From Alkalicoccobacillus murimartini (lineage in GTDB: Bacteria > Bacillota > Bacilli > Bacillales > Bacillaceae_D): a DNA stretch of 64,000 bases. The notes under the pieces were generated by a model, which ran no database searches, was not told where the DNA came from, and worked only from the letters and a program-made list of their open reading frames with translations. Each line of letters starts with the position of its first letter. Position 1 is the stretch's first letter. Shown here piece by piece: positions 1-7,173 of the stretch. Made by a program: the position numbers and the translations under genes. The DNA lies in assembly GCF_030813245.1 (NCBI RefSeq), contig NZ_JAUSUA010000001.1, positions 1,172,493 to 1,236,492 of the forward strand. Reading direction: 5' to 3'.

Positions 1-926
1 TGCCCACCGCCTACATTCGGCGCAAAGAAGTAGACTGCCCCTGCTTTGTCTGCAGCTACAACTTTTTGGGATGCCCCTCCAATCGGTCCAACTATTCCTT
101 CGTCATTAATTGTACCGGTACCTGCAATTAAATACCCATGTGTAATATCCTCAGGAACAAGTTGATTATAAATCTCAAGCGAATACATTAATCCAGCTGA
201 CGGCCCACCAATTTCCGTTTCATCGATTGTCACATTCGGGGAGTATGTCACATCTCTGTCTGTAATCGGAGACAAGATGCCGAGCCCAACACGACCATCC
301 TCTACATTGTATTCCTCAGGGAACTCTGAAAAACCAAGCTCAACTTCTATAGTCTCTCCGTCTCTAACTATGAGTAATTCTACTTGATCATCCTCTGCAT
401 ATCCTGATAAAAGGTCAAGCAAGTCTTCAGCCGTATGTACAGGTTCCCCATTAATGGCAGTAACTAAATCACCGACCTCAAGCTTTTCTACAGCAGGCAT
501 ACCTTCCATCAGCGTTGTAATTAATACGCCGTGATACTCATACGTTACGTCAGCATCAGCATGTTCATAGGCTGCAATTTTAGCCATTTCTTGTGAATTA
601 GACATCAACAGCGATTGCCTTTCATGATAGTCGGAGTCAGTCTCATCAGCCCCACGAACCTGTTCTTCTGGGATAATGTGCCTGTAAGAGCTAAAAAAAG
701 ACCATGCATAATACATCGGGGTGGCTTTAGCCAATTCGATTGTTGTCAGCATAAAGCCCCCCTCTTCTATTCCATTCGTGCCTTCTACAGAAATCACATC
801 CTCGAGTTCTTGAGCGATTCCAGGTTGCGAATAATAGTAGGGAAGTTGAATAAAATTCAACAAAAATATCGCAATAAAAATAAGTAAATAACGCATTTTG
901 AAAAATGGTTTGCGTGGTTCGCTCAT
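1..926 (-). CDS. ylbL: YlbL/SepM-type PDZ-Lon membrane protease (3' end cut by window)
   Basis: The first 308 codons are visible and the C-terminus runs off the window. After a short cytoplasmic N-terminus there is one membrane segment (about residues 11-31), then a PDZ-like domain (about 115-190) and a Lon-type (S16) protease domain. Both catalytic residues are present: Ser243 in GGPSAG and Lys288 in GGASQK. In B. subtilis YlbL is a membrane protease that, with CtpA, degrades the SOS cell-division inhibitor YneA; the streptococcal relative SepM processes a peptide pheromone. The ATG at 926 follows a good AAAAGGAGGAT site. The product is acidic outside the membrane. ylbK, which sits next door in B. 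subtilis, is missing, so spoVV is the direct divergent neighbour. Confidence 0.93.
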   Translation of the reverse strand, partial: MSEPRKPFFKMRYLLIFIAIFLLNFIQLPYYYSQPGIAQELEDVISVEGTNGIEEGGFMLTTIELAKATPMYYAWSFFSSYRHIIPEEQVRGADETDSDYHERQSLLMSNSQEMAKIAAYEHADADVTYEYHGVLITTLMEGMPAVEKLEVGDLVTAINGEPVHTAEDLLDLLSGYAEDDQVELLIVRDGETIEVELGFSEFPEEYNVEDGRVGLGILSPITDRDVTYSPNVTIDETEIGGPSAGLMYSLEIYNQLVPEDITHGYLIAGTGTINDEGIVGPIGGASQKVVAADKAGAVYFFAPNVGGG

Positions 927-992
927 GTCGATATCCTCCTTTTAATCTTCATTTCCATTCGTAATCTTAAGGTCTATTCCCAATGTCTACAC

Positions 993-1022
993 GTATATTA
1001 ATCTTGAAGACACGCATAGACA
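993..1022 (+). promoter_or_regulatory. Candidate sigma-E promoter for spoVV
   Basis: A GTATATT element (993-999), a 15-bp spacer and CATAGACA (1015-1022) resemble the mother-cell sigma-E consensus (ATATT-like -35, CATACA-T -10). spoVV is a sigma-E gene in B. subtilis, so the position makes sense. The -10 match is imperfect, which keeps this tentative. Confidence 0.4.
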
Positions 1023-1040
1023 AGCTAAGGGGGAATGAGA

Positions 1041-2258
1041 GTGTCTTTATTAAAAACATGGTTCCTTGCTGGAGCATCTACCTTAATGGCTTTGTCTTTG
1101 CTTTTGTTCCCAAAAGAAGCTCTAGAGGCCTCTTTAAACGGGATGGCCATGTGGTGGGATGTCGTTTTCCCTGCTCTGTTGCCATTTTTCATTCTGTCAG
1201 AGTTATTAATTGGTTTTGGTGTTGTTGCATTTATCGGCACCATTCTTGAACCATTTATGCGTCCAATTTTCCGGGTGCCAGGTGCCGGTGGTTTTGTTTG
1301 GGCCATGGGTTTGGCCTCTGGGAACCCAGCTGGAGCAAAACTCGCTGCCAGATTACGACAACAACAAAAAGTCACTCGTGTTGAAGGAGAACGACTTGCA
1401 GCCTTCACCAATTCATCCAATCCGTTATTTATCTTTGGCGCTATAGCCGTCGGTTTTTTTCATAACCCTGCCCTTGGTTTACTACTCGCAAGTGCTCATT
1501 ACATTGGTAATATTTTTGTCGGGATTTTTATGCGATTTCATGGACGTAAAGAAGAACAAGAACAGGACACATCTAATGATCCAAGACCAAAACTTTCTTT
1601 CGTTGAAGCGGCAAAAAAAATGCATCAAGAGCGACTACAGGATGGACGACCTATTGGGCAACTGTTAGGTGACTCTGTACAGTCCTCTGTGCGCACGTTA
1701 TTACTTGTTGGTGGTTTTATTATCTTATTCTCCGTCTTAAACAAGATGCTAACACTTGTAGGGTTTACAGCCATCGCAGCAACAGGTGTTTCATTCGTGT
1801 TTTCAATCTTTCAACTGTCTACTACCTTGAGCGAAGCGTTTATATCCGGGTTATTTGAAATTACTTCTGGAGCGAAGTTATCTTCAGTTAGTGATGCCTT
1901 ACTTTTAGAAAAAGCCATCATTACAAGTTTTTTTATCGCATTTGGTGGGTTGTCCATTCAAGCACAAGTAGCCAGTATCTTATCTGAAACCGACTTACGA
2001 TTTAAACCCTTTTTTATAGGTCGTATACTGCATGGCTTCTTCAGTGCCTTCTTAACATGGCTATTATGGATCCCTCTCTATCAAAACAACGGAGTCCTAC
2101 AAACATTAACTTATAGCGCACATTCAACATCTGAGCCTAATCTACATTGGATGGTTACGCTATGGAATCAGTGGCTCGCCATCTCACCCTTCTTAACTCT
2201 AGCGACTTTATGTCTTGTGATCCTTCTCCAAACACGTGCTCATTTACAACGAATCTAA
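1041..2258 (+). CDS. spoVV: SpoVV (YlbJ), spore dipicolinic-acid transporter
   Basis: Multi-pass membrane protein of about 405 residues with nucleoside-transporter-type gate repeats and 8-10 hydrophobic segments. It matches YlbJ, renamed SpoVV, which moves dipicolinic acid from the mother cell across the outer forespore membrane during sporulation. The GTG at 1041 is preferred because the AAGGGGG site (1027-1033) lies about 7 nt upstream; the in-frame ATG at 1035 is too close to that site. The gene overlaps the 3' end of convergent coaD by 4 nt, so the stop codons interlock. A sigma-E-like promoter precedes it. An antisense open frame at 1025-1420 is a shadow. Confidence 0.92.
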   Translation: MSLLKTWFLAGASTLMALSLLLFPKEALEASLNGMAMWWDVVFPALLPFFILSELLIGFGVVAFIGTILEPFMRPIFRVPGAGGFVWAMGLASGNPAGAKLAARLRQQQKVTRVEGERLAAFTNSSNPLFIFGAIAVGFFHNPALGLLLASAHYIGNIFVGIFMRFHGRKEEQEQDTSNDPRPKLSFVEAAKKMHQERLQDGRPIGQLLGDSVQSSVRTLLLVGGFIILFSVLNKMLTLVGFTAIAATGVSFVFSIFQLSTTLSEAFISGLFEITSGAKLSSVSDALLLEKAIITSFFIAFGGLSIQAQVASILSETDLRFKPFFIGRILHGFFSAFLTWLLWIPLYQNNGVLQTLTYSAHSTSEPNLHWMVTLWNQWLAISPFLTLATLCLVILLQTRAHLQRI

Positions 2259-2728
2259 CGTTTAGCTATGAGCGCTAGTTCAACATTTTTCGGTACCAGT
2301 TCATCAAGTGCACGATTGTATTTTGCGGCTTCCTTAACAATTGTTGAACTAATAAAAGCAAGCTCACCACTTGTTGCCATAAACAATGTTTCAATCTCCG
2401 GAGCGAACTTCCGATTTACTGCGGCGACATTCATTTCATACTCAAAATCCTTTGGCCCACGTAACCCTCGGATCATAGCTTGTCCTTTATGGTCAGAGAC
2501 ATATTCAACCGTTAATCCTTCATGAGCATCTACCGTCACAGAAGGTAGGTGCTCTGTTGCTTCTCTAATTAAATCTAGTCTTTCCTGAACAGTGAACATG
2601 GTTTGTTTTTTGCTATTATGTACTAATAAAACACGTACTTCACTAAAAACCTTTGAAGCTCTATCAATGATATCTATATGCCCGAGCGTAATTGGATCAA
2701 ATGAACCAGGGAAAATAGCAAGTGTCAT
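2255..2728 (-). CDS. coaD: Phosphopantetheine adenylyltransferase
   Basis: CoaD of 157 residues, the family's normal length. It transfers AMP from ATP to 4'-phosphopantetheine, the penultimate step of coenzyme A synthesis, in the cytoplasm. Diagnostic motifs are GSFDP with TLGH near the N-terminus (nucleotide binding, residues about 8-19), RGLRG near residue 90 and the ISSTIVKE motif near residue 128. It lies directly downstream of rsmD (21 nt gap) on the same strand, the pairing conserved across Firmicutes, and is probably co-transcribed with it. It ends in a tail-to-tail overlap with spoVV. Confidence 0.96.
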   Translation of the reverse strand: MTLAIFPGSFDPITLGHIDIIDRASKVFSEVRVLLVHNSKKQTMFTVQERLDLIREATEHLPSVTVDAHEGLTVEYVSDHKGQAMIRGLRGPKDFEYEMNVAAVNRKFAPEIETLFMATSGELAFISSTIVKEAAKYNRALDELVPKNVELALIAKR

Positions 2729-2749
2729 GTATGGTTCGCTCCTATTCGT

Positions 2750-3316
2750 TTACTCCGCTTTATTATGAGACCAGATCGCAATAACTGTATCTCCATATCG
2801 TTCCACTCTTTCGGAAATTAAGGTTCCAACTTGATCAGGTAAAGTCACTGAAGACGCATGCTCGATGACAATCACCCCATTCTGCTCTAATAAGTGATTC
2901 TGTTCAATTGTTTCTAGGTGATGCAAAAGCTTTTGTTTAGCATATGGAGGATCGAGAAAAATACACTCAAAAGAAAGCTCGCGTTTAATAATTGCTTTGA
3001 GAGCCCGTTCAGCCTCAGTACGGTATACCTCTGCTTGTTCTTTTAACGCGCAGGATTGCAGGTTAGAATGAATGGTTTGGATTGCTTTTTTATCTTGATC
3101 AACAAAAATAACCGATTCTAAGCCCCGGCTTAAGCTTTCAATACCAAGAGCTCCACTTCCTGCATACAAATCCAGACCAATGCCCCCGTTAAAATAAGGA
3201 CCAATAATATTAAAAATGGATTCCTTCACTTTGTCTGTTGTTGGTCTTGTCCCTTTACCTGAAACTGCTTTTAACCCTAATCCCTTTTGCTTACCAGATA
3301 TTACACGCAAAACCAT
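2750..3316 (-). CDS. rsmD: 16S rRNA (guanine-966-N2)-methyltransferase
   Basis: 188-residue RsmD (B. subtilis YlbH). It methylates G966 of 16S rRNA in the small subunit using S-adenosylmethionine. Visible motifs are the VISG N-terminus, the SAM-binding LDLYAGSGALGIE segment (about 48-60) and the catalytic DPPY (near 130). The ATG at 3316 is chosen because an AAAGG site lies 7 nt upstream and the protein then begins MVLRVISG like its relatives; longer starts up to 3346 lack a site. A structured RNA candidate occupies the region immediately upstream. Confidence 0.94.
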   Translation of the reverse strand: MVLRVISGKQKGLGLKAVSGKGTRPTTDKVKESIFNIIGPYFNGGIGLDLYAGSGALGIESLSRGLESVIFVDQDKKAIQTIHSNLQSCALKEQAEVYRTEAERALKAIIKRELSFECIFLDPPYAKQKLLHHLETIEQNHLLEQNGVIVIEHASSVTLPDQVGTLISERVERYGDTVIAIWSHNKAE

Positions 3317-3388
3317 CACCATGCCTTTAATTATCATTTGAACCATCTATTTTATCCTATTATATCATGAAAAAGGAATTCGAACCTT

Positions 3389-3571
3389 TCATGTATAGAT
3401 ATATCCTTGTACGCCTATACTACGAAATAACAGCATGTTTTCATGTTGTGACAACCACGGAGAAGACTTACTTTCCCCATAAGTTCTTCCTCCGGTTTCT
3501 CCTCTCCCATAGCCTAACGCATAGATGATATGTATAGGCACCCGTAGTCAGTAGACTACGGGATTTTTTGT
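3389..3571. ncRNA. Structured RNA candidate upstream of rsmD (ylbH-leader position)
   Basis: GCCTATAC (3413-3420) pairs perfectly with GTATAGGC (3532-3539), enclosing two hairpins: an 8-bp stem ACAGCATG/CATGTTGT with a TTTT loop, and a longer stem joining CGGAG..ACTTA to TAAG..CTCCG. A perfect 9-bp hairpin with a T-run follows (3541-3570). The T-run and a G-U pair (an A-C mismatch on the other strand) favour a + strand transcript. From memory, comparative genomics named a structured 'ylbH leader' upstream of ylbH/rsmD in Bacillus, and the position fits, but that element would be read on the rsmD strand. Strand and identity are therefore left open. Confidence 0.5.
3541..3570 (+). terminator. 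Rho-independent terminator ending the RNA candidate
   Basis: Perfect 9-bp stem CCCGTAGTC/GACTACGGG with an AGTA loop followed by six T residues. It works only on the + strand, since no T-run follows on the other strand. There is no + strand gene upstream, so it implies a non-coding transcript. Confidence 0.7.
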
Positions 3572-3575
3572 GTTC

Positions 3576-3604
3576 TCGACTACTTATTCATTCCATGCTA
3601 TAGT
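3576..3604 (+). promoter_or_regulatory. Candidate sigma-A promoter for the 130-residue protein
   Basis: TCGACT (3576-3581) and TATAGT (3599-3604) are separated by 17 bp, just downstream of the terminator and 36 bp upstream of the start codon. The match to TTGACA/TATAAT is moderate. Confidence 0.4.
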
Positions 3605-3639
3605 AACTCCAGATTACATACATATGTGGGGTGAAGATC

Positions 3640-4032
3640 ATGATTCAACGCTTCATTGAACTAGGTGAAGGGTATGGCGACTTCTATGAATTACTGGAAC
3701 TAGCCACTTCCAATAAGAATAGGATCTACCGCTTCATCCAAATTGAAACAACCATTAACAAGCAGAAACGAGTATCCTTAGCTGTTGTGCTTCATCCAGC
3801 TGCACAAGGTGGGTTTATGCCGATTTATTTTTGCAGGGAAGGAATATCAATTAAATCAGGTCAATCGAGTAAGCGAATCACTCAATTTTCTGAACTGGCT
3901 ACTCAGCTACAGCAAGATATTCGCCAACTAGAGGTTCGTCCATCAGTCGATTTCCCAGATCCTGAATTATATAAGCAATATTTAATCGGGATCTTGCGCG
4001 TCAACCATTGCCTCCCACCTTTAAATTGGTAG
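3640..4032 (+). CDS. Uncharacterised 130-residue protein
   Basis: A compact soluble protein with no membrane segment or signal peptide. It has alternating beta-rich stretches (RIYRFIQIETT, VSLAVVLHPA, FMPIYFCREG) and an acidic C-terminal third. It resembles small uncharacterised Bacillaceae proteins (possibly the DUF7147 type), but I do not recognise a function. The ATG at 3640 has GGGGTG 6 nt upstream; the GTG at 3631 overlaps that site. It and the MFS gene are inserted between ylbG and rsmD, which adjoin in B. subtilis. Downstream lies a composite repeat. Confidence 0.75.
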   Translation: MIQRFIELGEGYGDFYELLELATSNKNRIYRFIQIETTINKQKRVSLAVVLHPAAQGGFMPIYFCREGISIKSGQSSKRITQFSELATQLQQDIRQLEVRPSVDFPDPELYKQYLIGILRVNHCLPPLNW

Positions 4033-4043
4033 TCAAACGAGAT

Positions 4044-4406
4044 TGAGACATAACTACCCACTGAAAAAGTCAACCAGAAATAAGCTCATAGGCACCACTC
4101 CAGGAGAAACCTTCGCACCCACAAGAACGGCCTCAGCCCTTGAAGTGGAAGGGCACCCCTTCAATGTCTTCGGACTCGTTCTGTTCCGTTGGAGTCTTCG
4201 GTTTCTCCTTCCGCTACTGTACTGATCAATTGTTAAAAAGGCTGTTATATCTTCTAAATGAGCGGGCTTACGCGGTTCATTTAATGCCTTCCCTCGGTAA
4301 TCGTGACCCCATTTTCGGGAGCGATAGCATAGAACCCTTTTTGCGTCCTCCTAGATAAAAGGGCCGATCAATGACGTGTCAGATGACATCATTGATCGGC
4401 CCTTAT
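4044..4406. repeat. Composite structured repeat, copy 1 (tag, A hairpin, B module, C palindrome)
   Basis: The stretch between the + strand hypothetical gene and the convergent MFS gene is filled by one composite element. A tag GATTGAGACATAAC (about 4053-4066) is followed by module A (4082-4225, + orientation). Its outer arms are GGAGAAACC (4103-4111) and GGTTTCTCC (4200-4208). Module B lies in reverse orientation (about 4335-4253), with GCTCCCGAAAATG on the minus strand. The C palindrome is at 4357-4404. The same modules recur near 11.0, 44.4 and 51.6 kb. Open frames across it, such as 4140-4358, change with copy and are not convincing genes. Confidence 0.8.
4357..4404. terminator. C-module palindrome acting as bidirectional terminator
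   Basis: AAAAGGGCCGATCAATGA pairs with TCATTGATCGGCCCTTATT. This copy has GATC in both arms where the other three have GAAC/GTTC, a compensatory change that keeps the stem. It lies between convergent genes. Confidence 0.7.
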
Positions 4407-4458
4407 TCTGATTAGTAGACTTCTGTCCGAGCTTTCATGTTGTACTCAACTGTTGCTT

Positions 4459-5682
4459 TTAATTCGGCTCATGTTGATTTTGTTTGCGGAATGTCTGCTC
4501 AGCAGGTTGCATCACTTTATATCTCACCAATAACACATTACAAATAAGAATTAGGGATGTGATAAGTAGCAATCCACGAACTCCATATAAGCTTACGACC
4601 CAACCGCCTAGTATCGGTCCAATCATTGAACCTAGATACATGGCACTATTCGAAAATCCATAGGTTCGGCTTTCCATGCCTGTTGGCGCATGCATTCTAA
4701 TTAATGTATTAGCTGCTGGCAATAGCCCGCCTAAACAAAGTCCTACAAAAAATCTCAGCACGATTAACTGCCAAATGTCTGTCACAAATACCTGTGGGAT
4801 CGTAAATATAGCGACTCCGAGTAACGAATAGACAAGGGTATTATGTGCTCCCTTCCTATCACTCACTCTTCCTAGCCAAGCTGAGGTCATAAAATTCGCA
4901 AAGCCTGTGACAGAGACAACGATGCCTGCGTATAACGAAACATTTGCTGCAGGAGATAGCTCTTCTACGTATAAAGATAAAAGAGGGTTCACACCCATGA
5001 TCGCAAATTGAATCATAAGAATGACCGCATAAATCGAGAATACCGGTTTTCTAGCCGTAATTTCTTTAAACTCTTGGATTGTACTTGTCTTGGTTTTTAC
5101 TTCTTTTGCCGGTGTAAAATCTTCTTTAACGAACAACATCACACCAATCGCTGCCACCAAAATAAATGCACCTGTCACAAAAAAGATCATTCGGTAGCCA
5201 AAGGCTTGTGACATAAGCCCACCAATTAATGGTCCGCCGATAGCTCCTGCAACTGTTCCCGATTGCAGAATACCAAGAGCTTGACCTGTATGTTGCTTAG
5301 GTGTATTTGTACTCACTAAACCAATCGCTGCTGGAATAAAACCCGAGATGACACCGTTTAATAAACGTAAAAACAGTAACGATATCGGCCCTGTTGCTAG
5401 TCCAGTTAAACTAATGACAATAGCCATACCAAATCCCGAGCGTAAAATCATCATTTTTCGTCCGTGCTTATCGGCTAACCTACCCCAAAAAGGGGAAAAT
5501 ATAAATGCTGTCAAAAAGTTGGCCCCAAAGATAATCCCTGCCCACAAACTGATTTCTGCAGGATCTTCCATCCCCAGCTCTTTTAAGTATAACGGCAAAA
5601 AAGGCATTATCATTGACATTGCGCTCATCACTAAAAATGTGCACCCCGATAGGATCCACACATTTCTTTTCCAAGTTGTCAA
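4459..5682 (-). CDS. MFS multidrug-efflux-type transporter
   Basis: A 407-residue, 12-helix major facilitator protein. Motif A after the second helix is GRLADKHGRK; a second copy, GRVSDRKGAHN, lies in the C-terminal half, and the fifth helix has the proline/glycine-rich antiporter motif seen as GILQSGTVAGAIGGPLIGG. It resembles drug:H+ antiporters of the MdtG/TetA type; the substrate is unknown. The TTG at 5682 has GAGGAA upstream; longer starts to ATG 5736 lack a site. It stands alone between two repeat or terminator regions and interrupts the ylbG-rsmD linkage, which suggests later insertion. Confidence 0.85.
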   Translation of the reverse strand: MTTWKRNVWILSGCTFLVMSAMSMIMPFLPLYLKELGMEDPAEISLWAGIIFGANFLTAFIFSPFWGRLADKHGRKMMILRSGFGMAIVISLTGLATGPISLLFLRLLNGVISGFIPAAIGLVSTNTPKQHTGQALGILQSGTVAGAIGGPLIGGLMSQAFGYRMIFFVTGAFILVAAIGVMLFVKEDFTPAKEVKTKTSTIQEFKEITARKPVFSIYAVILMIQFAIMGVNPLLSLYVEELSPAANVSLYAGIVVSVTGFANFMTSAWLGRVSDRKGAHNTLVYSLLGVAIFTIPQVFVTDIWQLIVLRFFVGLCLGGLLPAANTLIRMHAPTGMESRTYGFSNSAMYLGSMIGPILGGWVVSLYGVRGLLLITSLILICNVLLVRYKVMQPAEQTFRKQNQHEPN

Positions 5683-5822
5683 TCCGATCACTTCCTCGTT
5701 ACCTCTATTATATATTTCGCGGGGCGAAGTAATCAAGTGATGAGTTCCTGCTTTTCGATAGATTATAAGGGATTTTTCTGAAAGGTTCGCCTCTTCACGA
5801 CGATTTCCTCAAATTTAGACAT

Positions 5823-5851
5823 AAAAAAAACCAAGTGATCAACACTTGGTT
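5823..5851 (-). terminator. Terminator of ylbG
   Basis: Stem AACCAAGTG/CACTTGGTT followed by eight T residues on the minus strand, overlapping the ylbG stop codon. Confidence 0.8.
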
Positions 5852-6128
5852 AGATACCCATCTTATAGTCATACTCTTTTGCTTTATCTGGTTTTGCATT
5901 TTGATAATCTGTTTTAATAAAAGGTCTCATAGAAGGCTTCACTTCTCGAACAAAATGAAATCCCTTCAGTTTTTCCATGGTCTCGTCTATGTTTTCCTGA
6001 TTACAATAAAATACGACGTACTTCATTTTTTTGGAGACATAGTGAACATTGCCGAAACGCCGAAGCTGCCTCGCAAATTTCAGTGATGTCAGCCACACTA
6101 CAATTCCTTGACGTTGCCCATTCATCAT
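5850..6128 (-). CDS. ylbG: UPF0298 family protein YlbG
   Basis: A small soluble protein of 92 residues (91 from the second Met) matching YlbG in length and in sequence such as RQGIVVWLTSLK, YVVFYCNQE and MRPFIKTDY. Its biochemical role is not established. It lies in the same order as in B. subtilis, downstream of ylbF on the same strand, although a + strand gene now sits between them. A perfect terminator overlaps its stop codon. Confidence 0.9.
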   Translation of the reverse strand: MMNGQRQGIVVWLTSLKFARQLRRFGNVHYVSKKMKYVVFYCNQENIDETMEKLKGFHFVREVKPSMRPFIKTDYQNAKPDKAKEYDYKMGI

Positions 6129-6255
6129 TTTCTATTCCCCTATCCGCTATCGTTCAATTTTATTTTATCATGAGCTATTTTGCCTAAGCAACTATGATTC
6201 GTGTTCCTACTCATGTACCCTATAGATAGCATACCCATATAAGGAGTGATCCGTC

Positions 6256-6552
6256 TTGCTAGATCTGTTCTACTCCAACTTAAAAACAAGCTTGTTACAA
6301 ACGTACGAAATACAAATGAAAGCAATTAGTGGTTTTTATTTTCTTTATGTACATTCAGTTGATGATTATGTGGAAGTTCAACACGCCATTCGTTCTGTCG
6401 CATCAATCCTGACAAAAAAGCGGATGCTCTCATTTGAATGTGAATATGTTCGCTCAACAAATCAAATTCACGTATTCCGTTTTCGTTTCCTTGTTCCTTC
6501 TGAAAAAATGTTCTGTTGTGGAAATGGCTGTATCGACTGTACTCGCTTATAA
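6256..6552 (+). CDS. Small protein with C-terminal CCGNGCIDC motif
   Basis: A 98-residue protein starting at TTG 6256, with AAGGAGTGAT ideally spaced upstream. The N-terminal 80 residues are mixed alpha/beta. The last 15 residues carry CCGNGCIDC, a closely spaced four-cysteine cluster that resembles the CCG.GC..C motif of oxidoreductase-like N-terminal domains and suggests a bound metal or Fe-S centre. It converges on ylbF, whose product also ends in a cysteine-rich tail known to hold Fe-S clusters. No function is assigned. Confidence 0.7.
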   Translation: MLDLFYSNLKTSLLQTYEIQMKAISGFYFLYVHSVDDYVEVQHAIRSVASILTKKRMLSFECEYVRSTNQIHVFRFRFLVPSEKMFCCGNGCIDCTRL

Positions 6553-6578
6553 AAAAGAAAACGGCACATGGCCGTTTC
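6551..6578 (-). terminator. Terminator of ylbF
   Basis: GAAACGGC..GCCGTTTTC stem followed by TTTTTT on the minus strand, just beyond ylbF. Confidence 0.7.
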
Positions 6579-6586
6579 CCTATACT

Positions 6587-7027
6587 TTATCCACAGCTAC
6601 ATCCTCCGCCAGATCCACATCCACCACTACATGACATATTATCAAAGAAAGGATTTCCAGTTGGAACCTTAATTGTTTCTGAAACCGCGTGAGCCAATAT
6701 GCCACTAATTTCATTCAATAAAGATTCTAACTCCTTCTCCGCCTGTTTAAATGATTTAACTAAGTCATGTTTGTCCATGCTTCGTTTAAGCTGACGAATT
6801 TCTTTTGAAACCCGATCATAATCAGGGTGGTATTTTCCAAAGCGCTGAACTTCTTCATGCATATCTTTCATTTTATTAAAATCAGCAATCAGTGTTTGCG
6901 CCTCAGTATTAGCTTGTAGCTGTTCTTTAGCATGTATATAGTCAGCAAAGGTTTCTGATTCAATAATCACATCACCTAAACCTTGAGTTCGTTCTAATAG
7001 CTCCATTTCACTTATGGTAGCGAGCAT
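6587..7027 (-). CDS. ylbF: YlbF (RicF), Y-complex regulator of RNA processing
   Basis: A 146-residue helical protein with a C-terminal tail CSGGCGSGGGCSCG. FGKYHPDY near residue 73 and KVPTGNPFFD near 120 match YlbF. In B. subtilis YlbF, YmcA and YaaT form a complex carrying Fe-S clusters that assists RNase Y-dependent mRNA maturation and is needed for competence, sporulation and biofilm formation. The cysteine tail here is consistent with cluster binding. ATG 7027 has GGGGG 7 nt upstream and is preferred over the GTG one codon earlier. Confidence 0.94.
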   Translation of the reverse strand: MLATISEMELLERTQGLGDVIIESETFADYIHAKEQLQANTEAQTLIADFNKMKDMHEEVQRFGKYHPDYDRVSKEIRQLKRSMDKHDLVKSFKQAEKELESLLNEISGILAHAVSETIKVPTGNPFFDNMSCSGGCGSGGGCSCG

Positions 7028-7114
7028 CACAGCACCCCCTACTTAGGAGTATAGCATGTCTTAAGTTGTGTTCATACCTATATATGGATTTTTATTGAAC
7101 CTTTTTAGTATCCA

Positions 7115-7143
7115 TTGACTTTGCCTTTAAGTGGCTCTATAAT
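7115..7143 (+). promoter_or_regulatory. Strong sigma-A promoter of the ATP-grasp gene, with direct repeats
   Basis: TTGACT (7115-7120), 17 bp, TATAAT (7138-7143). A direct repeat ATTGACTTT(G/A)CCT overlaps the -35 (from 7114) and recurs around the transcription start (from 7147), 33 bp apart. It could be an operator. Confidence 0.75.
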
Positions 7144-7173
7144 TCATTGACTTTACCTGTACGATGAGAGGAT

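Noticed and set aside
1025..1420. 131-codon antisense frame within spoVV
   Set aside because: Shadow of a real membrane-protein gene; no ribosome site and unnatural composition.
3389..3541. 50-codon minus-strand frame beginning GTG, with GYGRGETGG-like product
   Set aside because: No ribosome site (the start lies in the terminator stem), and the sequence is better explained by the paired RNA structure.
4140..4358. 72-codon frame over the first composite repeat
   Set aside because: Begins in module A and runs into module B; the combination changes between copies.
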